A stretch of DNA of 14,351 bases from Pseudomonadota bacterium (GTDB lineage: Bacteria > Myxococcota > Polyangia > Polyangiales > Polyangiaceae), in contig JAEZYO010000796.1 of the NCBI GenBank assembly GCA_023419055.1, forward strand, positions 1 through 14,351, in the 5' to 3' direction. The notes beneath the pieces were generated by a model. That model had not been told where the DNA came from and searched no databases. It saw only the letters and a program-made list of their open reading frames with translations. Shown piece after piece: positions 1-6,053 of this stretch. Made by a program: the position numbers and the translations under genes. Within the stretch, counting starts at the first letter, position 1. Every line of letters starts with the position of its first letter.

Positions 1-137
1 GGCTTTACCAGCGCGCCGAGGAGCTCACGCCCGGAGACAACATCGTGCACGTGTCCGGCGTCGGCGAGCAGCCCGAGGTCGCGCTCCGCATCATCGAGGC
101 CATCAAGGCCGCGCTGCCGGCGCTCGAGCTTGCCTGA
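1..137 (+). CDS. C-terminal fragment of an unrecognised protein
   Basis: An open frame enters from the left edge (first whole codon at base 3) and stops at TGA 135-137, leaving 44 residues. The visible part runs LYQRAEELTPGDNIVHV, then a VGEQPEVALRIIEAIKAAL helix-like stretch, and ends in PALELA. The codons are strongly G/C-ending at the third position, like the genes around it, so I take it as a true gene end. It has no catalytic motif I recognise, and the amphipathic C-terminal helix is too generic for a family assignment. It is followed by a 56-base gap with a candidate promoter, so it is probably not co-transcribed with the next gene. Confidence 0.6.
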   Translation, partial: LYQRAEELTPGDNIVHVSGVGEQPEVALRIIEAIKAALPALELA

Positions 138-157
138 AGCGCCGAACCCTGACGAAG

Positions 158-185
158 TTGCCCCGTCGGCCGGGCTCGTTAGATA
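158..185 (+). promoter_or_regulatory. Candidate sigma-70-like promoter for the PDZ lipoprotein
   Basis: TTGCCC (158-163) is followed after 16 bases by TAGATA (180-185). The matches to the TTGACA/TATAAT consensus are only moderate. The -10 element ends 8 bases before the GTG start at 194, so the transcript would have almost no leader. The Shine-Dalgarno-like AAGGAG overlaps the end of the -10 element, and the two readings compete. Confidence 0.25.
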
Positions 186-190
186 AGGAG
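185..190 (+). promoter_or_regulatory. Ribosome binding site deciding the GTG 194 start
   Basis: AAGGAG lies 3 bases before GTG 194. The spacing is short, but this is the clearest Shine-Dalgarno match near any start in the window. The open frame extends upstream to a TTG at 158. Starting at GTG 194 places a canonical signal peptide and lipobox at the N-terminus, so it is preferred. Confidence 0.45.
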
Positions 191-193
191 CTC

Positions 194-658
194 GTGCTCC
201 GTACCGCTCCTTTGTTCCCGATCCTGGCCATGGTGGGCGCCTGTGGCTCAGCGCCTCCGCCTCCTGCTCCTCCACCGCCTGCTCCCGCGCAGACGGCCGA
301 AGCCAAGAAGCCTGCACCTCCGCCCGCCGGGACGCTCTACCGGCGCGACGTGCAAGAGGTCGTCAATCAGGGCTTCCCGACCTTTCTGCAGCGAGTGGAG
401 GTCGAGCCGAGTCTCGACAACGGTAAGTTCAAGGGCTGGGCCATCGTTTCCCTGAACCCGCCGGAATTCTGGCGCGGCGTCGACCTCAGGCCCGGTGACG
501 TCGTGGTGTCGGTGAACGGGTTACCCATCGAACGAGAAACCGAAGCCTTCGACGCTTTCGAGTCTTTACGGAGTGCCGACAAGCTCGAGGTGTCGTACGT
601 TCGAGCTGGCGAGCCGCGGAAGCTCGCCTACAAGATCGTCGAAGCCCCGCCTCGATGA
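194..658 (+). CDS. Predicted lipoprotein with C-terminal PDZ-like domain
   Basis: The product has 154 residues from GTG 194. A short signal peptide (MLRTAPLFPILAMVGAC) ends in a V-G-A-C lipobox, with Cys17 as the lipidation site. A Pro/Ala-rich linker (about 20-45) leads to a globular part. Residues about 80-150 look like a PDZ domain of the kind at the C-terminus of type II secretion protein GspC: a strand GWAIVSLNP, then EFWRGVDLRPGDVVVSVNGLPI with the typical LRPGDVVVSVNG peptide-binding loop. There is no protease domain, so a binding or scaffolding role at the membrane is inferred. The next gene starts one base after this stop, which points to an operon with the lipase-like protein. The partner bound by the PDZ domain is unknown. 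Residue +2 after Cys is Gly, so by the E. coli rule the outer membrane is the likely destination, although sorting rules in myxobacteria may differ. Confidence 0.8.
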   Translation: MLRTAPLFPILAMVGACGSAPPPPAPPPPAPAQTAEAKKPAPPPAGTLYRRDVQEVVNQGFPTFLQRVEVEPSLDNGKFKGWAIVSLNPPEFWRGVDLRPGDVVVSVNGLPIERETEAFDAFESLRSADKLEVSYVRAGEPRKLAYKIVEAPPR

Positions 659-659
659 G

Positions 660-1796
660 ATGAGAGCACCTCTACACCGCGTCTATTTCGTCCCCGGCCT
701 GTTCGGGTTCGGTCGCATCGCGGGGTACGACTACTTCACGCACATGCGCCAGGGCCTCGAGGAGCGGTTCGCCGCGGCCGGGGTCGAGCTGATCTGCGAG
801 GACGTCCCGGCGCCGCCCACGTCGTCGCTCCGCTATCGCGCGCGCGTGCTCGCGAACACGGTGGCCCGGACCGCGACCGAGGGGCAGCAGGGCCCGATTC
901 ATCTCGTCGGGCATTCGACGGGCGGGCTGGACGTGCGGCTCGTGCTCGCGCCGCACGTCGACGTCGGCGGCAACCCGGACGTGCTCCGCTGGCGATCGCG
1001 CGTGGTGAGCGCCGTCACCATGAACACGCCGCATTTCGGGACTCCGCTCGCGGGCTACTTCGCCACCGTCTCGGGCACGCGCGTGCTCTACGGCTTGAGC
1101 CTCCTCACGGTCGTCTCGCTCACGTTGGGTGAGCCGTCGCTCGCGATCTTCTCGCGGTTGCTCGCCGGCGTGGGCGGCCTCGACGAATTGTTCGGAGGAG
1201 ACCTCAAGCTCTTCGGGCGCTTGACGGAAGGCGTGCTCCGCTTCGTCGAGCGCGAGGCCCGCGAGGAGATCACCGAGTTCTTGAGCAAGATCCGGGTCGA
1301 TCAGGGCGCCATCGTCCAGATCATGCCGGAGGCCATGGACCTCTTCAACGCGGTGACGCCCAACGCGCCCGCGGTCCGCTACGGTTCGGTCGTGACGGGG
1401 TCGCCGCCGCCGCGCTCGATGCGCTTCGCGCGCCGGATCCGCTCTCCGTACGCCGCGATGACGGCCGCGGTCTACTCGACGCTCTATCAGTTCTCGAGTC
1501 AAAGGCCGCGCGTCTACCCGTACGCGAGGCCCACCGCGCACGAGCTCGAGCTCTTTCGTGCGGCGATGAGCTACGAGGTCAACGACGAGAGCAACGACGG
1601 GATCGTGCCGACCCTGAGCATGCTGCGCGACGAGCTCTTGTTCGCTGGCGAGGCGGACCACCTCGACGTGCTCGGGCACTTTCACGACGACCTCGAGCCG
1701 GCGCGTCACGTCGACTGGATCAACAGTGGATCGCGCTTCACGCGCCGGCGCTTCAACGCGATGCTCGACGCGGTCGCCAAGTTTCAGCTCGCGTGA
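660..1796 (+). CDS. Alpha/beta-hydrolase fold lipase/esterase-like protein
   Basis: The product has 378 residues from ATG 660. The nucleophile elbow G-H-S-T-G-G sits at 84-89 (Ser86) after the strand IHLV, as in triacylglycerol lipases and related acyl hydrolases. The N-terminal VYFVPGLFGFG (8-18) fits the oxyanion-hole loop after strand beta-1. Candidate partners for the triad are Asp313 (N-D-G-I-V-P) and His340 (V-L-G-H), in the right order near the C-terminus. The MNTPHFGTPLAGYF segment (121-134) is typical of lipase-like members, in which a NTPH.G motif follows strand beta-6. There is no signal peptide or lipobox, so a cytoplasmic location is likely unless it is carried by other means. 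The start lies one base after the upstream stop with no clear Shine-Dalgarno, which implies translational coupling to the PDZ lipoprotein. The substrate cannot be told from sequence; a lipid or polyester ester bond is likely. Confidence 0.8.
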   Translation: MRAPLHRVYFVPGLFGFGRIAGYDYFTHMRQGLEERFAAAGVELICEDVPAPPTSSLRYRARVLANTVARTATEGQQGPIHLVGHSTGGLDVRLVLAPHVDVGGNPDVLRWRSRVVSAVTMNTPHFGTPLAGYFATVSGTRVLYGLSLLTVVSLTLGEPSLAIFSRLLAGVGGLDELFGGDLKLFGRLTEGVLRFVEREAREEITEFLSKIRVDQGAIVQIMPEAMDLFNAVTPNAPAVRYGSVVTGSPPPRSMRFARRIRSPYAAMTAAVYSTLYQFSSQRPRVYPYARPTAHELELFRAAMSYEVNDESNDGIVPTLSMLRDELLFAGEADHLDVLGHFHDDLEPARHVDWINSGSRFTRRRFNAMLDAVAKFQLA

Positions 1797-1811
1797 CGCG
1801 GGCCCTCGTCA
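1794..1811. repeat. Near-perfect palindrome containing both convergent stop codons
   Basis: TGACGCGGGCCCTCGTCA is its own reverse complement except for one mismatched pair. Its ends are the TGA of the lipase gene and the TGA (TCA on the plus strand) of the minus-strand lipoprotein gene. It may act as a bidirectional terminator hairpin, but no T-tract follows on either side. The outer three pairs come free because both genes stop with TGA. Confidence 0.4.
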
Positions 1812-2711
1812 GTCGCCGAACGCGATCGACGTCTCGACCTCGAAATCGAACCGCAGCTCCGCTTGCGTGAGGTCGTCGCCCTGGAAATGCTCGATGCGCA
1901 GGCGGTGCACGCCGAGCTTGCCCGTTCCCGAGCTCGGCAATAACCCCGCGGGTATCGTGGCGACGCCGGCGTCGTCACGGAAAGCGCACAAGAGGGCGGG
2001 CTGCCCGCCGTCACTGCTCACGTCGACGTACACCACGTCCCGCGACTCGCCCGACTGCCACGTCAGTTCGATGGGTGAGTGCGTTGACAGAGACTCGAGC
2101 TCCTCGATCGGCGCCCGATTCACGGTCACGAAAGCGAGCTCACTCGGCGACTCTGCCTGCGTCGAGAACGGGGCGACCGAACCGCCGCTCGCGGTCACGC
2201 GGTAGCTCTGCTCCGGCAGCAGCTGATCCGCCGTGCGATCGCGGCTCGTGTACACGACGCCGCTCACCAGATCCGTCACCGTCGGGAACGCGCGCGGCGC
2301 GAGCGTCGTCGTGACTCCGCCCGCTTCGACGGCGAGATTACCCACGTCCACGAGCTCCACGTTCGTGAGCGGCGCGAGCGGGATGCTCCCGTCACGATCA
2401 CGACCGCCGTTGCAAGTACCCTCGGCCGGGAGATCTCGTGAAAGGCCCGTGAGCTTGAGCACCGCCGACGGATCCGCTTCGGGGGGAGCCTTGAGGAAGC
2501 CCGCGAACGCTTCCGCTCGACCCTCCTCCGGCGAGCGCGCCTGCACGGTTCGCTCGATCGAGACCAGCGCCTGCGTCGTACCTACATCGGCATCCGAGGA
2601 GTACGAGCTCTGCTCGACCGTGCAGCCCACGATGAGGAAGGCGCCAAATGCATACGCGCCGATCGCCGCCACCTCGAGGGTCGGCCGCTGGGTCGACAGC
2701 GCGCGTTTCAT
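1809..2711 (-). CDS. Predicted lipoprotein of unknown function
   Basis: The product has 300 residues from ATG 2711. The N-terminus has a basic start (MKR), a hydrophobic stretch (about 14-29) and an I-V-G-C lipobox with Cys30 as the lipidated residue. The mature protein is rich in beta-prone, Thr/Ser/Val segments. Its last third (about 195-300) resembles a beta-sandwich: SPIELTWQSG, a strand VVYVDVSSDGG, then LLCAFRDDAGVATIPAGLL. I recognise this pattern loosely from other myxobacterial surface lipoproteins, but not as a named domain. Only two cysteines remain after the lipobox (in EGTCNGG and LLCAF), so one disulfide is possible. It lies 89 bases downstream of the barrel-like gene with its own candidate promoter, so it may be separately transcribed. 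It is convergent with the lipase gene, 12 bases apart. The function is unknown. Confidence 0.75.
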   Translation of the reverse strand: MKRALSTQRPTLEVAAIGAYAFGAFLIVGCTVEQSSYSSDADVGTTQALVSIERTVQARSPEEGRAEAFAGFLKAPPEADPSAVLKLTGLSRDLPAEGTCNGGRDRDGSIPLAPLTNVELVDVGNLAVEAGGVTTTLAPRAFPTVTDLVSGVVYTSRDRTADQLLPEQSYRVTASGGSVAPFSTQAESPSELAFVTVNRAPIEELESLSTHSPIELTWQSGESRDVVYVDVSSDGGQPALLCAFRDDAGVATIPAGLLPSSGTGKLGVHRLRIEHFQGDDLTQAELRFDFEVETSIAFGD

Positions 2712-2719
2712 CGGCCCAA

Positions 2720-2748
2720 ATGGTATTCCGCGAGCCGCGCGCGGGCAA
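2720..2748 (-). promoter_or_regulatory. Candidate promoter for the 300-residue lipoprotein
   Basis: On the minus strand TTGCCC (2743-2748) is followed after exactly 17 bases by TACCAT (2720-2725). The -10 element ends 8 bases before the ATG at 2711, and I see no Shine-Dalgarno. Transcription would therefore begin at or next to the start codon (leaderless). Each hexamer matches consensus at four of six positions. Confidence 0.3.
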
Positions 2749-2758
2749 GCGGCGTGGT

Positions 2759-2772
2759 TTCCCGAATGGGAA
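2759..2772. repeat. Short inverted repeat in the lipoprotein intergenic gap
   Basis: TTCCC and GGGAA flank GAAT, in a locally AT-richer patch (2757-2777) between two codirectional minus-strand genes. It lies just upstream of the candidate promoter at 2720-2748. It could be an operator half-site pair or a weak hairpin after the upstream gene. The five-base arms are too short to decide. Confidence 0.2.
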
Positions 2773-2800
2773 TTAACTCGAACCGGTCCACCTTCACTGC

Positions 2801-3634
2801 TCAGAAACGAGCAATCAGTGCGCCGGCAGGCGTTACGGTGACGCCGTCCACACCGGCGCTGCTGGAGCTCCCGCTCGTCGAGAGCTCCCCGTGGACGTTC
2901 AGGTAACCGACCGAAACTTCAGCCGCTACCCAGATGGGGGGAAGCCCCACCGCCAGGCCGACGAGGGCTTCCGCCGAGACGGCGTGCGCGGAAAGGTCCG
3001 AAGTGGGGGCTTGCTCGGCGGTAAAGGTCACTTCACCGCTCGCTCGCTCGTAGCGGCCGCGAACACCGCCCCAAAGTTGGACGAGCTCGGCGTCGCTCCG
3101 ATAACCGACCAACACGGGCAAGCTGATGGCCCAGCCCGAGACTCCGCTCGGATCCACGCCGTCGAGGGTCGGGCTCATCGACGCGCCACCCGCCGCGTCT
3201 TCGCTCGGGTGGGCGAGCACCCACTCGACCGCGAGGCCCCCCGAATAGGCCAGGTGGCGCTCCCGCGTCGTGTAGCGGCCGTCCAGGCGCGCGCTCCGAC
3301 CCGAGTAGGCGACGCCCGCCTCGATGTCGTCCGTCACGCCGAGGCGCGCTGAAAGATAGGGCGCGACTCCGGGCTCGCCGAGCACGCTCGCAGCGACCCC
3401 CGCCGCCGTCCGCTCCCCCGCTTCGCCTTCGAGCGCGGCGCCTTCCGCGTCGACGGAGTCGATCGCTTCGTCGGCAGCGCCCAGCAGGAAATGGCCACTC
3501 GCTCCGACGGTGCCGCTCGCGTGCCCCGAGGGAAGGGAATGCGCCGGGTGGAGCAGCGGCATCCCGCCTCCGCACGCGACCAGCGCCGGAAGCAAGCCGA
3601 TTGCTCCGATGCGCGCGCTCGCTCGGAACGGCAT
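2801..3634 (-). CDS. Lipobox-bearing putative outer-membrane beta-barrel protein
   Basis: The product has 277 residues from ATG 3634. The open frame continues upstream to 4240, but that part is opposed by the clear ferredoxin gene in another frame. ATG 3634 gives a clean signal peptide (MPFRASARIGAIGLLPALVAC) with an L-V-A-C lipobox at Cys21. From about residue 90 the sequence is a run of short amphipathic strands (PYLSARLGVTDDIEAGVAYS, LAYSGGLAVEWVL, SLPVLVGYRSD, LVQLWGGVRGRYERASG, WVAAEVSVGYLNVHGELS), with turns rich in Gly/Ser/Asp. The chain ends in LIARF. A terminal aromatic residue is a hallmark of outer-membrane barrels recognised by BamA. The start lies five bases after the ferredoxin stop and lacks a Shine-Dalgarno, so it is probably translationally coupled. 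A soluble beta-rich surface lipoprotein is the alternative. The function is unknown. Confidence 0.75.
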   Translation of the reverse strand: MPFRASARIGAIGLLPALVACGGGMPLLHPAHSLPSGHASGTVGASGHFLLGAADEAIDSVDAEGAALEGEAGERTAAGVAASVLGEPGVAPYLSARLGVTDDIEAGVAYSGRSARLDGRYTTRERHLAYSGGLAVEWVLAHPSEDAAGGASMSPTLDGVDPSGVSGWAISLPVLVGYRSDAELVQLWGGVRGRYERASGEVTFTAEQAPTSDLSAHAVSAEALVGLAVGLPPIWVAAEVSVGYLNVHGELSTSGSSSSAGVDGVTVTPAGALIARF

Positions 3635-3639
3635 AAGGC

Positions 3640-3945
3640 TTACTTGCGGAAGCGTGAGGGAAAGCTGTTCGCGTCGGCGCGCTGCTGCAGTTCCGCGTCG
3701 TCGGGGTGAAGGCGGATCGCTCGTTCGAGCAAAGCCTCCTCCGTCTCTACGTGCGCAGGATCCGGCAGGCAGCACTCCACCGGGCAGACCGCCTGACACG
3801 CTTCGTGGTCGTAAAAGCCGACGCACTCGGTGCAGAGCTCGGGATCGATCACGTAGATCGCGTCGCCCTCCGAAATCGCTTCGTTCGGACACTCGGGCTC
3901 GCAGGCGCCGCAGTTGATGCAATCGTCGGTGATGCGCGTGGCCAT
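3640..3945 (-). CDS. 2[4Fe-4S] ferredoxin, Alvin/YfhL type
   Basis: The product has 101 residues from ATG 3945. The first cluster motif is C-x2-C-x2-C-x3-C-P (Cys9, 12, 15, 19). The second is C-x2-C-x8-C-x3-C-P (Cys38, 41, 50, 54), whose x8 insertion defines the low-potential Allochromatium vinosum (Alvin)/YfhL group. Two extra cysteines (58, 59) follow. A C-terminal extension of about 35 residues (TEEALLERAIRLHPDDAELQQ-like) looks helical, somewhat like half a TPR, and is typical in position for this group. It acts as a cytoplasmic electron carrier; the partner enzyme is not visible here. It is the first gene of a two-gene transcript with the barrel-like lipoprotein, five bases apart. A strong promoter lies at 3989-4017 and gives a leader of about 35 bases. 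No Shine-Dalgarno is obvious before the ATG. Confidence 0.93.
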   Translation of the reverse strand: MATRITDDCINCGACEPECPNEAISEGDAIYVIDPELCTECVGFYDHEACQAVCPVECCLPDPAHVETEEALLERAIRLHPDDAELQQRADANSFPSRFRK

Positions 3946-3988
3946 GATGGGAGGCGGTCCCGGGCGCACGGCCTGGGAACTCCGGCGA

Positions 3989-4017
3989 GTAATATGAGCC
4001 GGCTCCCCGAGTGTCAA
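3989..4017 (-). promoter_or_regulatory. Strong sigma-70-type promoter for the ferredoxin operon
   Basis: The minus strand carries a perfect TTGACA -35 (4012-4017), a 17-base spacer and TATTAC as -10 (3989-3994, four of six matches). This is the best housekeeping promoter match in the window. The predicted start lies about 35-40 bases before the ferredoxin ATG at 3945. The 118-base divergent gap also has to hold the promoter of the plus-strand Cys-rich lipoprotein, for which I see only a weak candidate (CATAGA, 4046-4051). Confidence 0.6.
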
Positions 4018-4063
4018 ATGCGCGTGCAAAGCGCGGAGCTTCTGACATAGAGTCCGCCCCGCC

Positions 4064-4651
4064 ATGCGTTTTTTGCGCGTCCGCCTGCTCGCGTTCGCCG
4101 TCGCCGTCGCCGGCTGCCAGCCGGGCATCGGTGACGAATGCGAGACCTCGACGGACTGCTCCGCCAACGGGGACCGGCTGTGCGACATCACGCAACCCGG
4201 GGGCTACTGCACGATCTTCAACTGCGAGCCCAAGGGGCAACCCAAGGCCTGCCCGGACGACTCGGTGTGCGTCGCGTTCTCCGCGAACCGCTCCTCGGTA
4301 CCCGGGTGTGAGGACCCGTCCGGGGCATCACCGTTCCAGCGCGCCTTCTGCATGGCCAACTGCGACAGCGACGAGGACTGCCGCAGCGACTACGCGTGCG
4401 TCAACCTGAAGGTCGTGAACAACGCCTTCGGCGCCGTCGTGGTCGACAAGGGTTCGGGCAAGGTGTGCGTGTTTCCGTACAGCACCGCGCCCATCCCCGA
4501 GGATCGCTCGAACGAGGTCTGCACGGGGAGCGACGTTCCTGCTGAGCCTCCGCCCAGCAGCAGCGCTGGGGGCGCCGGCGGGGAACCGGACGGCGAAGGT
4601 GGAGCCTCGGGCGCGGGCACGGAGAGTAGCGCCGGAGCCGGCGGCGGGTAA
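4064..4651 (+). CDS. Cys-rich predicted lipoprotein with Gly/Ser/Ala tail
   Basis: The product has 195 residues from ATG 4064. The signal peptide MRFLRVRLLAFAVAVAGC ends in V-A-G-C, and Cys18 is the lipidated residue. The mature part (26-153) holds fourteen further cysteines (26, 32, 40, 49, 54, 63, 69, 82, 96, 100, 106, 112, 135, 153). This even number would allow seven disulfides. Repeating units such as DECETSTDC and CDSDEDCRSDYAC resemble the small Cys-rich modules common in myxobacterial surface lipoproteins. Residues 160-195 are low-complexity Pro/Ser then Gly/Ala/Ser/Glu, probably a flexible exposed tail. It is probably surface or periplasmic and oxidatively folded. The HEAT gene starts 11 bases after its stop, so the two may share a transcript. 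The function is unknown. Confidence 0.8.
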   Translation: MRFLRVRLLAFAVAVAGCQPGIGDECETSTDCSANGDRLCDITQPGGYCTIFNCEPKGQPKACPDDSVCVAFSANRSSVPGCEDPSGASPFQRAFCMANCDSDEDCRSDYACVNLKVVNNAFGAVVVDKGSGKVCVFPYSTAPIPEDRSNEVCTGSDVPAEPPPSSSAGGAGGEPDGEGGASGAGTESSAGAGGG

Positions 4652-4662
4652 CCTTCCGAGCG

Positions 4663-5679
4663 GTGTTCGGCTTTCACCCGCTCCCTCGCAACCTGAGCGC
4701 TGCGCTCCGCGATAGCGCGCATCCTCGAAGGGAGGTGCGCCTTTCAGCGTTGCGCGATCTCGTCCGCCACGCTCGCGGTGACGAGCGCGAGCGCGCCGTG
4801 CTCGCGTTGATCGAGCGCCTTCGCAGCGACACCGAGGTGGAGCTCCGAGCTCAGGCCGCGGTCTCGCTCGCCGACGCGGACGCGGTCGAGGCGCTCGAGG
4901 CGTTGCTCGCCGCAGCTCGGCAAGGTGAGACCCCGGTGCGGCAGATGGCCCTGCTCGCGCTCGGTGAGGTCGCGCCGATCGAACACGAGGAGACCCTCGC
5001 GCTGCTCGGGCTCGCGCTCCGGGCGCGGGAGCCTGCGCTGCGCTTTCAGGCGCTCATCGCCCTGCACCGCGTGGGCGGAGTGGGTGTGGAGGGCGCGGTG
5101 CTCGACGCCCTCGGCGACGTGGACCCGGAGGTGCGCGCGATGGGCTACCGCTGCGCCGAAGAGCGCTTCGCGGATCGAGCTCCACCTGCGGCCTTGCTCG
5201 ACGCAGCTGCGCGAGCGCTCTCGGACGACTCGCGCGAGGTGCGTCTGTGCGCGGCGATCGTGCTCGCAAACAGCGGCGACGCACGTGGTGGTGACGTCTT
5301 GCTCGAAGTCGTCGACGGGCGCTCGAAGGCAGGCACCGACGCCGATCGACAGGCCGCGATCGAGCTCGTGACGGAGCTCGATCTCCCGGGCGCGAAGCGA
5401 GCGCTCGAGCGACGCGCGTTCGGTCCGCTCGGGTTCCGCGCCGATTCGCTCGCCTACCACGCGCGGACCGCGCTCGCGAAGCTCGGACACCCGCGCGCGA
5501 AGGAGTCGATTTTACGCGGCCTGCGTGGATTCACGCGCGACACGCGCACGCTCTCGGTGGTCGCGGCGGGGCGCGCCAAGCTCGCCGAGGCTCGCCCGTT
5601 GATCACTGCCATGCAGGGCAGGGAAGAGCGCGCGGACCAGGGCGCGGTCGAGGAAGCGCTCGCGGCGCTGTCCCCCTGA
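4663..5679 (+). CDS. HEAT-repeat (PBS lyase-type) protein
   Basis: The product has 338 residues from GTG 4663. Nearly the whole length consists of two-helix repeats of about 30-38 residues. Examples are REVRLSALRDLVRHA (23-37), VELRAQAAVSLADADAVEAL (59-78), TPVRQMALLALGEVA (90-104), PALRFQALIALHRVG (124-138), PEVRAMGYRCAEERF (155-169) and REVRLCAAIVLANSGD (191-206). The D/P-x-V-R-x-x-A-x-x-A-L core is the short HEAT/PBS-lyase signature. Such solenoids bind proteins. There is no catalytic residue pattern and no signal peptide, so a cytoplasmic scaffold role is inferred. Cys164 and Cys196 are isolated. No strong Shine-Dalgarno precedes the GTG. The start 11 bases after the lipoprotein stop suggests co-transcription with it, and a new candidate promoter follows this gene. 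Confidence 0.85.
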   Translation: MFGFHPLPRNLSAALRDSAHPRREVRLSALRDLVRHARGDERERAVLALIERLRSDTEVELRAQAAVSLADADAVEALEALLAAARQGETPVRQMALLALGEVAPIEHEETLALLGLALRAREPALRFQALIALHRVGGVGVEGAVLDALGDVDPEVRAMGYRCAEERFADRAPPAALLDAAARALSDDSREVRLCAAIVLANSGDARGGDVLLEVVDGRSKAGTDADRQAAIELVTELDLPGAKRALERRAFGPLGFRADSLAYHARTALAKLGHPRAKESILRGLRGFTRDTRTLSVVAAGRAKLAEARPLITAMQGREERADQGAVEEALAALSP

Positions 5680-5689
5680 CGCGCGAGCG

Positions 5690-5717
5690 TTGACGTCCGA
5701 GAGCGCTCGGATACCCT
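5690..5717 (+). promoter_or_regulatory. Candidate promoter for the TerB-like/E1 alpha pair
   Basis: TTGACG (5690-5695, five of six matches) is followed after 16 bases by TACCCT (5712-5717). The -10 element ends 7 bases before ATG 5725, and there is no Shine-Dalgarno. The predicted transcript would be leaderless. The block GATACCCTGA (5710-5719) also occurs just upstream of the triple-DsbA gene on the other strand (9067-9076). Confidence 0.4.
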
Positions 5718-5724
5718 GACTTCG

Positions 5725-6051
5725 ATGACGCTGACGGCGCAAGGTCCGCATTTCGCCTTCGAGGTCGTGAAGCTCCTGCTCCAAGTCGCCTGGGCGGACC
5801 ACGAGGTCGCGTCCCAAGAGGCCGACGCGCTCCGCGAGTTCGCGCGCCGTTCGGAGCTCGCCCCGGACGAGCTCGCGACGCTCGAAGCGTGTCTCGCGGG
5901 CGAGGCGCGGCTACCGGCGCCGAACCTCGCGCTCTTGAAGGGGCGCCGCGTGGACGTCATGCGAGCCGTCCGGGACCTCTTGAAGTCGGACTCGCGGATC
6001 CACGAGGACGAGGAGTCGATCCTCGATCAGCTCGCGCAGATCCTGCGGTAG
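5725..6051 (+). CDS. TerB-like (tellurite resistance/DjlA N-terminal type) small protein
   Basis: The product has 108 residues from ATG 5725. It is all-helical, with the TerB-family signature: a first helix FEVVKLLLQVAWADHEVASQ (residues 11-30) carrying the acidic A-D-x-E-V-x-x-x-E pattern (Asp25, Glu27, Glu32), and a second acidic turn late in the chain (SDSRIHEDEESIL, about 88-100). TerB-like domains of 100-150 residues occur alone or fused to J-domains, and their acidic residues can bind metal. A role in tellurite resistance should not be assumed, because no other ter gene is present. The stop is two bases before the E1 alpha start, so the two are translated from one message. The link to oxo-acid metabolism is unexplained. 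The location is cytoplasmic. Confidence 0.75.
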   Translation: MTLTAQGPHFAFEVVKLLLQVAWADHEVASQEADALREFARRSELAPDELATLEACLAGEARLPAPNLALLKGRRVDVMRAVRDLLKSDSRIHEDEESILDQLAQILR

Positions 6052-6053
6052 CG

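Noticed and set aside
158..193. TTG 158 as start of the PDZ lipoprotein
   Set aside because: It would bury the signal peptide behind a charged segment; GTG 194 has a Shine-Dalgarno and puts the lipobox at the right distance.
672..1709. Open frame on the minus strand (345 codons) opposite the lipase-like gene
   Set aside because: Arg/His/Glu-rich shadow of the plus-strand gene, which shows the GHSTGG motif.
3635..4240. N-terminal extension of the barrel-like lipoprotein through the ferredoxin region
   Set aside because: The same strand in another frame encodes a complete ferredoxin there, and ATG 3634 gives a proper lipoprotein signal peptide.
5725..6051. Assignment of the TerB-like gene to a tellurite-resistance operon
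   Set aside because: No terA, terC, terD, terE or terZ gene is nearby; only the domain pattern is shared.
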